Origin: Cryptomeria japonica
Taxonomy: Eukaryota; Streptophyta; Pinopsida; Cupressales; Cupressaceae
Direction: 5' to 3'
DNA length: 64,000 nucleotides
NCBI RefSeq assembly: GCF_030272615.1
Contig: NC_081405.1
Location: forward strand, 612,185,065-612,249,064
The notes beneath the pieces were generated by a model that was not told where the DNA came from, searched no databases, and saw only the letters and a list, made by a program, of their open reading frames with translations. Positions 50,214 to 60,922 of the stretch are shown here, piece by piece (the first letter of the stretch is position 1; each line of letters starts with the position of its first letter). A program made the position numbers and the translations under genes.

Positions 50214-51399
50214 TGTAGTGGGTGAATAATTAGGGTTTCCACCATGAGAGAGATGAAAATTGCTAATTTGCCATTACATTCAAAAGAGGTGTGACTCCAA
50301 TAGATTAAATCACAAATCAGTAATGATAAGGACTAAATAGTAATTGGATTCAAGGGGTTGTGAATTTGTTTGCCCTCTTTTGTGAGTTGAAATGCTGAAA
50401 TTAGAGAAAAGTGTTGACAATGAAGGTAAATATGCGGAAACGGTGAGCTACAATCGTTGGATTGAGGCACACACCTAGATTTGAGAAGTATATGCAAATT
50501 CGGACTTGATCCCCAAAAAATCTCCAAAAATGTCAAGAGTGGAGCACTCGACTCTATGGTCCTCCTAACTTTTCGCACGCCAAAAGGGGTTGATTCGTCT
50601 TTGTAAATAATGCCTATTCTAAATATCACAACTCCATAACTGTTTTTGCACACAGAAAGAAAGGGAAATAGTTTGGGAATAGGGGCTTGCCTAGGTTAAA
50701 CCCCGGTTTGTGAATTAACCTTGATTAAAATATTACAAATGCTGAAATAAATAATGGAAGGATATACCTCAGATCTGCAATGACTGATAACGATACTTTG
50801 CTTCTTGAATGTAATCACATATGTTGTATGAAATGGCATGCATGTGAAAAAACCCTAATCACACACACATGCTTACAAATGAAAGATGTAATGTTGCTCC
50901 ACAATTGATGAATGAAGAATATGCAGCCTTGAAGACCTCTACAAATGCTTGATGATGAATGCTTCAATGCTTGATGGTTATAAATTTTCTGATGTATCAT
51001 GATCTCCTTATTAATGTCTCTTGTGTATATTAAAATGAGAGGGGAAAACCTCCTTATATACTTTCCCATTGAAAAATGTATTAATTTTCTGACATAGGCC
51101 GACACGGGGACGGATTTCCCACCCAAATTTGAGAATGCAATAAGTCGCCAAGATAGGGCCCAATTAAGGAGGACCAGAGTGTGGCACCCTGGTCCCAATG
51201 AGAACCAGATCGCCACGCCCTAGTCCTACCCTACATTGGGGCCAAACTAAAAGGCCATGTAGTGAATGCAATGAAAATGAAACCATATTTGCATGATGAA
51301 GGCATAATTTGGACTTAATTAGGCATTGGGGGACACACACTAAGGTGAGGTCCCAAAATATGGAGTAAATTATAAGAGAGTACAATTTAGGACACTACA
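50214..51399 (-). repeat. E2 5' LTR (right)
   Basis: It starts TGTAGTGGGTG and ends GACACTACA, followed by TSD CAAAG. A minus-strand TATA box, TATATAAGG, lies at 51052-51060. Open frames on the minus strand inside it are incidental. Confidence 0.9.
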
Positions 51400-52293
51400 C
51401 AAAGTAACTTGAGTATGAAAACATGTCATAGTGTGTGCAAAAAGTGTAGCATTGAGCGAAGTGTATGCCCCCATGTTAAAGTGATTGCATACGCCTTATC
51501 AAGAGCAATTGCTTTAAGGTAGCATGCATCCAAAAAACAAGCACCTTACCACAATGAGATGCCACCAACAAAGGAAAAATCAAAGGAATTTGGGCACAAA
51601 ACACATATTTAGCACATAAGGGATCCACTAACTCTAGGGTCAGTATGCTCTTATAATAAATAATATATATCAAAAAAAAAAATTGTATTGAATTGACCTC
51701 ATCCCCCAAAGGTAGTGGAACTACAAGCGCAATGGAAGAAGGGAACATGTGTCTTTTTTAGTCAACATGGAAGAGAGCAAAAGAGATCTCAATGCTTTGC
51801 ATCGTCCCCAAGTAGACAACATAAGGGACAACATATAGAAGAATTGAGATACAAATAGAAGAATATCACAACAAATTCGGCCTCTTTATTATCTTGCACC
51901 AACAAAGTAACAAGGGTCATCTAAAGAGAACCTAAAATAATAAAAAAAATACATCACAAGGGAAACACATTACGAACAAGTGAACACACAAGAGAGGATC
52001 TACGACACAAATGAAGCTAATCAAGGAAATCATATGCCTCCCAATCTTGCAGAACATTATTTGGGTATGGTGGACAAGATGCAAGTGGAGCCACTTCAAG
52101 CACACTAGATAGAGCTACTAAAAGTTCCAAACAAGGACCGTGCTTTAATGATGAGTCACTTTGTTTATCACTAGGAGCTAGGGTTAATGGTTTTGAAAAA
52201 TGTGAAGATAAGTCATGATTAACATCAATAAGCTCATACATATCATCAGAATCATTAGAATAAACATTGTTAGCATGAACAACATCATCATCT
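51400..52293 (-). pseudogene. E4 interior, piece 2 (between E2 and E3)
   Basis: From 52293 leftwards the minus strand stays open to a stop at about 52017, ending VLQDWEAYDFLD. The frame continues, without shift, from the other side of E3 (60923 onward) once E3 and one CATCT copy are discounted. The product is acidic (VYSNDSDDMYELIDVNHD) and is the tail of the E4 polyprotein remnant. 51405-52016 is non-coding. Confidence 0.7.
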
Positions 52294-53365
52294 TATTGGC
52301 TTGATGATGATTGTAATGAATTCATCATATGTTGCCATTGATGAAACACATACACACACATATATATTCATATTGTCTACCAGTGTAACTTCAAAGTTGT
52401 TTATACTACAACCGGTATACTAGAGGTTTATTTCTAACCAGTACTTGGTGACAACTGGTATATGCATGGAGACAACCAGTGGATCAACATAACTCGATAG
52501 CAACATGAAGATCCAGCGGAGATTATCATAGGAGCATCAAGGATAATGGTTTATTTGTTTAACTCCAACCGGTATTGATTGTTCCAACCGGTATTCACTG
52601 ATTATGTGATGAGTTATCACAAGTCGTGATGAGTTATCCTCACCGACAAGATTTGGTGGTATTTTTGTGATGAGTTATGATCACTTGACTAGATACACCG
52701 CACCTAGGTAATTTCGTTATGATTTCTAGAGGCTGACATGAAATCTAAAATGTTTATATATTTACATCACAATGAATTATTTATGTATGAGCGAAAGTGA
52801 TATGCTATGTGTAAAGGAAGAAGTGTTAAGTCTCAAAGTATGTTGGTAAAGAGGAGTTAAGTGTGCAAAAGAAGATCTATACAAGCAATTTGTGCTATCA
52901 CTAGATCACATCACCTGTTGTTTTCTAATCACTACAACAGTCAAATCCCCTAATCGGGTAAGCTCTAACAAGCTTCATTGTTCAAATCCTCTAACCGGGT
53001 GATCCATTAGTTTGGATTTAGAAATCTTCCACCGAGGTTACTCCTTACAAGGTACTACCTTTTACAGGGTATAGCTTTTAACTAAGCTTTGGGATCTTTA
53101 ATAGGATTCGCTCCTAGCATAGCATTTTGTAGACCCTAATGTGAGTCACATCTCACCGTGGCTTTTACCTATTTGGGTTTTCCACGTATAAATACTTGTG
53201 TTATGGTGGATGTTTTACTTATTGTGGATGTTGTTATATCATTTTTTATTGCATGCATATTGTTTAACAAACTTGTTAAGTTTATCTATCGGTCAGTGTT
53301 TAAAGTAGTACTATTTTTTATGTCACTGATTCACCCCCCCCTCTCAGTGCTTTACAATTCTATCA
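52294..53365 (+). repeat. E3 5' LTR
   Basis: It aligns to 59819-60917. It starts TATTGGC where the 3' copy has TGTTGGC, so the canonical TG is mutated here. It ends CTATCA. CAACCGGTAT-type motifs lie at 52409, 52565 and 52584 (and a CTGG variant at 52452), and GTGATGAGTTAT occurs three times. About 35 bases around 53140 are missing relative to the 3' LTR, and a local GTGGATGTT duplication is present at 53205-53233. Confidence 0.93.
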
Positions 53366-53367
53366 AT

Positions 53368-53380
53368 TGGTATCAGAGCC
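53368..53380 (+). promoter_or_regulatory. E3 primer-binding site (tRNA-iMet)
   Basis: TGGTATCAGAGCC is the standard complement of the plant initiator-Met tRNA 3' end, used by most copia elements to start minus-strand synthesis. It lies two bases after the LTR. Confidence 0.93.
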
Positions 53381-53427
53381 TAACTTGCTTAAAACCTAAT
53401 CGCTTGGAAGTAAACCCTAAAGCTATC

Positions 53428-54722
53428 ATGGGGGATATGAGCTACTTTGAGATGGCTAGAGAGCTTGAGGCTAGTAGGAATGAGCTTGAAACCCTAAGGG
53501 TTAAACTAGAAGCTTCTCAAGTCAAAAGAAGAGAGCTAATTGAACAGCTGTTAGAAATATCTGATAATAGTTCTTCAGATGAAGCCAATATTGATGATTT
53601 AGCTGAGGAAGTTGAAAAACTAAACAGTGAAAAGTTAAATCTGAGGAGAGAGCTAGAAGGTCTTACTATCTGCATGAGTCAGGAACTGGAAGCTAGGAGA
53701 ACTGCTGAAGATCTCACAAAAGAAAGAGATCATGATATTGCCGAGATCAAGCAAGAGAATTCTACCTTGCATGAGCATTTGAATGCAAAAAGAGAAGATA
53801 AATAGAACCTACAGCTAGATCTTGAATTAGCATCATCTCTGAGAGAGAACCTGTCAAAACATAATGAAGATCTCACCAGACAGCTCACTGAAGCAAATAG
53901 GAAATTGGATAAGTTCAACAGAAGTTCTATCTTGCTGGAAGAACAAATTCAACCACAAAGGATGAATGGTGATACCTCTGGACTTGGTTTTCACACATTT
54001 GAAAAAGGTAAATCCTCTGGTACCAAGAGCAACACTCTTAAGAATAAATTTGCTCCTAAGGTCAAAAAGCCTACCGAAAAGAAGGTCTTTAAACCTGTTT
54101 GTTTTGTTTGCCATAAACCTGGTCACATTGCAAATGTTTGTAGAGACAAACCTAATAGAAATGCAAGCTACAATACTTATGCTAGGTATGTGTCCAAGAA
54201 ATTTGAAGGTCATTGCTTCACTTGTAGAATGTATGGACGTAGATCAATTGAATGCAGATATGGAGCAAATAATCCTGTACCACATATGCATTCAAGACCA
54301 AATAGCAACTGGATGAGAAATTTTGATAACCGGGTCAACATGAACTGGAAAAGATCCTACGGAAACCGGTTTAGTCCATTTGAGATGGAAAAGGTAACAA
54401 ATGTCATTTGTACATCTGTAACAACTTTGGTCATGTGGCTATGAATTGCAGAAGAAGAACTGGGAGAGGTAATGCGGGACCTTGGAAATCATCTGGTATG
54501 GCCTGCTATCACTATCACAAACCGGGACACTTGGCAAAATTTTGTAGATCCAGAAAGAGCGAACCAGTAAACCCTTCTAAAGATCAGAAAGGAAAGCAGA
54601 AAGTTAATGTTGAAGAAACCAGAGAAGAAATGAATCAAGTATGGAAGAAGAAGAGTGATGACTCACCTAGAGAAGAAATTGTGCCTTCACCAAGTGTGGA
54701 GAATCCTGCACCAGTGAATTAA
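53428..54722 (+). pseudogene. E3 Gag-like protein: coiled coil plus four CCHC knuckles
   Basis: The start ATG at 53428 (MGDMSYFEMARELEAS) follows the primer site closely. Residues 8-165 are a heptad-rich coiled coil with an acidic serine patch (DNSSSDEANIDDL). An in-frame TAG at 53803-53805 interrupts it, and the same frame continues to about 54395, where one base is lost or gained. Four zinc knuckles follow: CFVCHKPGHIANVC (intact), CFTCRMYGRRSIEC (His to Arg), an ICNNFGHVAMNC knuckle, and CYHYHKPGHLAKFC (second Cys to Tyr). The capsid domain normally found before the coiled coil is absent. Likely role: particle assembly and RNA binding in cis or with a helper element. Confidence 0.8.
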
Positions 54723-55187
54723 GCCTTTTTAATATGGCTACGGGGAACTTAATGGTAAAACCACCTCCGAACCCCTTGAGATGAATAAGCGATAAGAGAA
54801 TTTAAATGCATGAAATTTTGATAACTTTTTTGTCAATCGGTTATCAACCGGTTTTACATCTATGTATCATTAAGCGGTGTAATTAGGGTTTGTAACCCTA
54901 ACGGGCAAGCATTTAATGCAGTAGGTAAAAAGGATAAAAGCGAGTTTTCACTATTATTTTTTACCCTAACTCATTCGAGAAAGAATTTTTGAGCGCTTGC
55001 AAAGCTAAGAAAAGATTGTTGGCTGATATTTGTCAAAGTTGCATTGTGATTTGAGTAATAAAGTAGATTTGAAGTTTGGAGAAGACTAAATTGGTGTGCA
55101 CTTGAGCATTCAACCGGTTAAAGAGGCACCGTGCGTGAAATAAGGTATTTATTTGAAAAATCCTACTTCAAATCTAGTTTATCTGGA
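54723..55187 (+). other. E3 spacer between the two frames
   Basis: Non-coding. It contains ATCAACCGGTTTTAC and GTAACCCTAACGG, then GATAAAAGCGAG at about 54935 (TATA-like). This is followed by about 240 bases of leader-like sequence before the ATG at 55188. It could be a promoter and 5' untranslated region acquired with the second gene, or an intron remnant. Inference only. Confidence 0.4.
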
Positions 55188-58100
55188 ATGCCATCATCTT
55201 CTAAACCAGTAGAGAGATTAATGATTACATTTGAACCTATGGAAGTTGTTGAAGCAGAACAAATTGTGTCTTATAATGCTTTATCACAAGTTCCTAGTGG
55301 TGAAGTAGTGAAAGGAGATTTGTCCAGCTACATTGATTGCAAGGTTGAGGATTTTGGATCATTGTCAATATATTCTCAGTTAAAATCCCTTTGCGATGAA
55401 AATGGAAAGATTCAAACAAAATATATTAGGGTTTATGAAAAAGGTTTTCATAACACAACTTACTTTCTTGAAGATTTTTTTTAAAAAGAACATATCTGAA
55501 TTTTTTTGAGTTGAGTTCATGGAGAAAACATGTATTTAGAAAGGACTCATACTATAACCAAGGAAGCTATTCAAGCTGTAACTGGTTTTTACACAACAAG
55601 TGAAGTACCTGTGTTGAGATGTATTTCAAAAGAGACATTATACACTCTAACCAGATCAACATCTGATAAGCGTTCTTTTTTGTCAATAACATCAGGGACC
55701 CATCGGTAAAGTTGGCTGCTATGGTTATAGGCTACCGGGTATTTTACTCTAGCAGATTAAATAGTGTTCCATCAGCAACGGTGCATACTGCTTACAATAT
55801 AATAATAAAAAATGCTAATTATGACCTATGTGAGGCCATAAGGAGCCAATCAATGTTAAATCTTCAGTATATCAAGAAGGACAACAGTCTAAAGTTTAAA
55901 TTTGGACAGTTATTGATCGGTCTATTCTTTTATATCCAAAATTTCCTACCGGGAATAGGTGATCTTGAATGGTCTAAGGATCTCCCGGTATCTGCCTAGA
56001 TTAAGAATAGTATCAAGGTTGTGAAGAACACCTTTTCTACTGCAATGAACAAATACTTCAATGAGTTTCAAAAGAAAATGAGCATGAGATTAAGATTACC
56101 TGGGGATGTGGTAAAATATTTTGCTAAGGACATTGTTTTCATAGTTACCACTAATTTCTATTTAATGGAGGCAATTGAGCCTAGAGAAGAAGAAATGGAA
56201 GATATGAGTTATGAGGTCAACTGTGACTTACTGATTGGTTATGCTAATAACTTGTTGGCATCTCCAAAGGATAAAAGGAAGGGAAAATTGAATGTTGTTG
56301 AAGATCAAACTGCACAAGTCAAAACCAGTATTGTTCCTACCGCAAGTGGTAAAGGTAAGAAAAAGAAGGTTGAGCAACCACCTTCGGTGATAAAAAATAC
56401 AAGAGTGACACGAAGTGTCCAAACCAAAAAGGAACCGACACCTAAATTTTATGCAAAGAAGGAAAATAATCTAAGAAAAGAGGTCGGAAACTAATTCTCC
56501 AAGCAGAATATGAAGGTACTAACACTGAGGAAGAACCCAAGAAGATGAAAGCTACCGATAGAATAGAAAAGCAAGTGAAGGAAGTGTCGAAGGCAACTGT
56601 GCCTTTTGATATCTCAACTTACAAGCCTGAGACTATCTTTGAGAGGACAATGAAGACATTAGGGAGAAACAGATTTGACAATGTCAAAGAACATTTTTAT
56701 TCTTTCACTGAAGATGAAAAGAAGAAAATCACTCAACAAGTAATCAATCATTTATGTCATTATAATAGATTACCACATGATCTTGAAAAGGATATCTCTA
56801 ATTCTTCGTATACTATTCTTTTGAATAAATGGTAGGAAGCAATAAAGAAAGAAAAAAGAATCATAGATGATGTATTTGTACAATATTTTCCTGAATTTTC
56901 AAAGGATGAGTTGAATGAAATGGTTGATAAGTATAAAGTTCATTTTGCTTATAAATCGAGAAGATTGAAGTTGATCAATGGAAAAGTGCAACCTGTTGAG
57001 ACTGAGACTCATCAAATTGCTAGTAGTATCAGACACTCAGAAGATCTTATACATTATTCTAAGGATGAACAAGATACTGGTGATCGACCTGAAATGGATG
57101 AAGAAGAATTTGTGCAAGTTGATGTGGTCTATCATGTCAAGAAGAAGGATGACACTATCATCCAAGTTGTTGATGATATTCAGAATACAATTGATCTATC
57201 CGGGGACATCATTGTACCAGATATGCAGCCACTTGAAATCACTATTTTACAAGTTACTTTAATTGAGAAACTAGCAACTCAACCAAGAGTGGATATTCCA
57301 CCTGCAAAGGAACAACCTGAGAAACCCCAATCCCCATCGGTTTCACAAAACATTCAGAAGGAATCTAATGAAAATGTTGACACACAAATTTTTGAACAGG
57401 AAATGGAGAAAGGACAAGAGAAAGTGATTGTTAAGGTAACATCTTCTGAACCGACAAAAACATTAGTCATAAAGCAATCTAATGAAGATGATGATGACTC
57501 ATTAGGAATATCAAGGCCTATAATTGTTGATAATATGAGTGCATTTGAAATGATGAAGATTGCAACTGTCATGCAATCTAGAGCTCACAAGAAGAGACTT
57601 AAAGAGCAAAGAATGGAAGCTGAAACAATTCAAGATGCAATAGATATTTTATCCAATCTACTACCGGAAACTTCTACATGACATCTGACAACCCCTATTA
57701 GCAAACTTAGTCAGTTGAATGCTGATGCATCTGACCAAATTAAGTCACTTGAAGAAGCAACACAAACTTATGCTGAGAAGAGTTACAGGAAGAGGCATGG
57801 AGAGCAGCTTATGAAAGCAATTGATATAGGAAAACTTGCTCTATCTTTGAATAAGGATTTGTTAAGTAAAGCTATTCAAACAGGAGGCAAATATCTTGCT
57901 TCTACTTCTAATGTTTCATTTTTTTATTCTGATATCAATGTAAGGCAAACTAAAATAGAGCAAGAGCTAGAAAAGATATGCAATGCATATGTACCACTTC
58001 AAGACTCTATTTTTGCTTTTAGCAAATCTATGGATGATTTGCACAACAGTTTGTATACCTATGATCTTGAGAAAGCAAAAAGACTCCAATCACTAAAGGA

Positions 58101-58332
58101 ATTGAAGAGTCTCCTCACATCCCAAGTGGACATACTACAGAGAGCCTACAAGAATGCAGAAGTTATTTTAGCTACTCCAGAAACCTGTACACTTGATTTC
58201 ATGGAAGAGTTCCATACAGAGATTATGTCTACACTTGAGTACACTAAGAATGTGTTGGAAACATGGAAACATGCCCTATCACAGTTGAAGAGGAACTTTA
58301 ATGTTATTTTCATGAGACTTGTGAATGCATGA
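55188..58332 (+). pseudogene. E3 second frame: unassigned protein of about 1,050 codons
   Basis: I do not recognise the family. The N-terminal part (MPSSSKPVERLMITFEPM) leads into a helical region (HTITKEAIQAVTGFYTTSEV, GYRVFYSSRLNSVPSATVHT, FGQLLIGLFFYIQNFLPGIG). This is followed by a Lys-rich linker (KGKGKKKKVEQPP-like), an acidic middle with Glu/Asp runs, and a C-terminal coiled coil (IEQELEKICNAYVPLQ, LQSLKELKSLLTSQVDIL). The reading is broken by in-frame stops at 55997 (TAG), 56833 (TAG) and 57679 (TGA), T-run damage at 55470-55520, and frameshifts near 55690 and 56480. Protein-like composition continues across every break, so it was one gene. It sits where Sirevirus env-like frames sit, but I see no clear transmembrane anchor. 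Alternatives: captured host gene or novel accessory protein. Confidence 0.7.
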
Positions 58333-58424
58333 ATCTTAATTTAGTTTTTCAAGTTTTTGTATATGTAAAACATTTTGATACAAAATTTTCTATATATATC
58401 AAAGAAACGGGAATCACCATGAAT

Positions 58425-59560
58425 CGCCTAAAATCAGTGAGTCCGAGTCTGAGTCATGCTCACCGAGTCTCTGGGACTCGAACTCGGACTCGTTCGAGTC
58501 TGGCGAGCAAACTCACCAAACTCGCCGAGTTGGCGAGTTTGGCTCAAACTCGCCAAACTCAGCGAGTCCCAAGCCCCAAACTCGGCTACTGCCTAGGTCA
58601 AGTAAAATGACAAAAAAAAAACATTTTAAAAAGTTTTTTTAAAATGAATGGTCTCATCTTTGTTCACTACAACCTCCGCCTGAGAATGAGAAAAATTAGG
58701 GTTACAACATGTCAGCCAATAGAAAAATAACACCTGACGCCTTTATTAAATAATATGTTTTTTTGGCCTCGCGGGGCACTGCCCCTCGACCCTACCCTAT
58801 ATCGCGACAGGGAGTGCGCAAGGGGCACTGCCCCTTGACCCCACCTTGGGGGCGCTGCCCCCAAACCCCCATCAAAAAATATGGGGGGAAACTGCGTCGA
58901 TAGAAGCAGGGAAAATTTAACCTCCAAGTCTGACACTGATTGGATAGACCAGGTCGATATAGAGGCTGAGACTGTAGCCATGGCAGAGGAGGAGCAGAGA
59001 GCATGAGCACAGATAGGAAATTCAGAGGCAGATAGTGACACAGATGTTCTTGATGTTGGTGAGCATGGCATGGTGTCACGGGGAGCGGCTATGGCTGTCA
59101 AATCATCCAGGACCTACCTTAGACGCCTTCGCAGGGGGCCGGGGTCGGAGGGTGCTGCCGTGCAGATTCCTCTGAGCCATAGGCTTGTAGTTGTATTTAC
59201 CTTTAGTATTTGTATAAAACATTTGATGATCATCATATGATGACATGGATTTTTTATTCCATGAGTTTTGTAATATTGTATACATTTGACAATATTTATA
59301 TATCTATGTTTGTTATTTCCTTCAGCTACAATTCGCGTTTATGCTTATGTGATTGATGTATACTTGTGTATGTAATCAAATGAGCCGATTTTGATGATGT
59401 TATTGTGTTTGTAAGGTGTATTCAATAAAGGGTTCCTGAAACAAGTTTTAAATCTTTAAAAATCTCTAAATTTCTTGAGTTTTTCACTTTCTCGAGTCTA
59501 GCCGAGTCTGGAGCTGAGTCTGACGCCGAGTCCCAAGTCCGAGTTCGAGCCGAGTCTGAG

Positions 59561-59565
<5 letters not shown>
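58425..59565 (+). mobile_element. Nested DNA-transposon relic (hAT suspected) in E3
   Basis: Both ends are dense in CGAGTC/GACTCG motifs (58440-58575 and 59490-59565), as in subterminal repeats bound by transposases. Inside, GC-rich palindromic GGGGCACTGCCCC motifs repeat at 58773, 58825 and 58850. A + strand relic at 58881-59184 reads TDWIDQVDIEAETVAMAEEE, a stop, then RTYLRRLRRGPG, resembling a transposase C-terminal end. Ends and target duplication are uncertain because of flanking AT repeats. Confidence 0.5.

Positions 59566-59634
<69 letters not shown>
59566..59634. repeat. (AT)n microsatellite
   Basis: About 34 AT units at the right edge of the nested relic, just before the E3 3' end region. 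Confidence 0.95.
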
Positions 59635-59636
<2 letters not shown>

Positions 59637-59656
59637 TTTCAATTTGGCATTGTTGT

Positions 59657-59816
59657 CAAAGGGGGAGTAGAAATATGTATGTGTGTTTTCGAAAATTTTG
59701 TATTATGTATGTAGTAAGGGGGAGTATGTGTATATGTGTATTTTTTTTTTTGTAAGCACACGTAGCAGTATTACTGTAAAATTTTCTAAGTGTTGCCATC
59801 AATGCCAAAGGGGGAG
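59657..59816 (+). promoter_or_regulatory. E3 multiple polypurine tracts
   Basis: CAAAGGGGGAG at 59657-59667, TAAGGGGGAG at 59715-59724 and CAAAGGGGGAG at 59806-59816. The last abuts the 3' LTR and would be the functional plus-strand primer. Repeated tracts before the 3' LTR are a described hallmark of Sireviruses. Confidence 0.85.
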
Positions 59817-59818
59817 AT

Positions 59819-60917
59819 TGTTGGCTTGATGATGATTGTAATGAATTCATAATATGTTGTCATTGATGAAACACACACACACATATATTCATATTGTCTA
59901 CCAGTGTAACTTCAAAGTTGTTTATACTACAACCGGTATACTAGAGATTTATTTCTAACTGGTACTTGGTGACAACCGGTATATGCATGGAGACAACCAG
60001 TGGATCAACATAACTTGGCAGCAACATGAAGATCCAATGGAGATTATCATGGGAGCATCAAGGATAACGGTTTGTATGTTTAACTCCAACCGGTATTGAT
60101 TGTTCCAACCGGTATTCACTAATTATGTGATGAGTTATCACAAGTCGTGATGAGTTATCCTCACCGATAAGATTTGGCGGTATTTTTGTGATGAGTTATG
60201 ATCACTTGACCAGATACACTGCACCTAGGTAATTGTGTTATGATTTCTAGAGGCCGACATGAAATCTAAAATGTCTATAAATTGACATCATAATGAATCA
60301 TTTGTGTATGAGCAAAAGTGATATGCTATGTGTAAAGGCAGAAGTGTTAAGTCGCAGAGTATGTTGGTAAAGAGGAGTTAAGTGCATAGAAGAGGATCTA
60401 TACAAGCAATTTGTACTATCACTAGATCACATCACCTATTGTTTTCTAATCACTACAACAGTCAAATCCCCTAACCAGGTAAGCTCTAACAAGCTTCAAT
60501 GTTCAAATCCTCTAACCGGGTGATCCATTAGTTTGGATTTAGAAATCCTCCACCAAGGTTACTCCTTACAGGGTACTACCTTTTACAGGGTATAGCTTTT
60601 AACTAAGCTTTGGGATCTTTCACAAGATTCACTCCTAGCAAAGCATTTTGTAGACCCTAACCGGTCAATTATCTATTACTACAAATAGTTAACTTGTGAG
60701 TCCCATCTCACCATGGTTTTTACCTATTTGGGTTTTCCACGTATAAACACTTGTGTTATAGTGGATGTTGTTATATCATTTTTTATTGCATGCATATTGT
60801 TTAACAAACTTGTTAAGTTTATCTATCTGTCAGTGTTTAAAGTAGTACTATTTTTGGTGTCACTGATTCACCCCCCCCCCCCCCCCCCCCAACTCTCAGT
60901 TATTTACAAGTCCATCA
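59819..60917 (+). repeat. E3 3' LTR
   Basis: TGTTGGCTTGATGATG ... AAGTCCATCA, followed by TSD CATCT. It contains a run of about 20 C at 60871-60890 where the 5' LTR has about 8. The open frame at 60713-61000 spans the LTR end and is incidental. Confidence 0.93.
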
Positions 60918-60922
60918 CATCT

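Larger units (their letters stand above)
44482..51399 (-). mobile_element. E2: non-autonomous Ty3-type LTR retroelement inserted in E4
   Basis: LTRs 44482-45582 and 50214-51399 flank 4.6 kb. TSD CAAAG lies at 44477-44481 and 51400-51404. It reads on the minus strand. The polypurine tract (45583-45599) and primer site (TGGTGAACC..., 50193-50210) match E1's style. The interior has only a short, broken protein remnant (48085-49370) with no protease active site, RT or integrase visible. It has the same LARD-like organisation as E1 but is shorter. Confidence 0.9.
52294..60917 (+). mobile_element. E3: Sirevirus-like LTR element lacking pol, with a large extra frame
   Basis: LTRs 52294-53365 and 59819-60917, with TSD CATCT at 52289-52293 and 60918-60922. 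The initiator-Met primer site TGGTATCAGAGCC lies two bases after the 5' LTR. Three polypurine tracts precede the 3' LTR. Interior: a Gag-like coiled-coil/zinc-knuckle frame (53428-54722), a spacer, a damaged frame of about 1,050 codons (55188-58332), and a nested DNA-transposon relic (about 58425-59565). I find no protease, integrase, RT or RNase H. Multiple polypurine tracts and a coiled-coil Gag are known traits of Sireviruses (copia). It sits inside the E4 coding region. Confidence 0.92.

Noticed and set aside
44574-51385. Minus-strand frames inside the E2 LTRs (for example 50815-51216)
   Set aside because: They occur in LTR sequence, differ between the two copies by stops, and have no domain.
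53158-53427. N-terminal extension of the E3 Gag-like frame
   Set aside because: This part lies in the 5' LTR and primer site; the same hydrophobic frame recurs in the 3' LTR at 60713. The ATG at 53428 is the first after the primer site.
58329-58610. 93-codon frame with RTRTRSSLASKLTKL-like sequence
   Set aside because: It runs from the end of the second E3 frame into CGAGTC repeats; the basic repeats reflect the DNA repeat.
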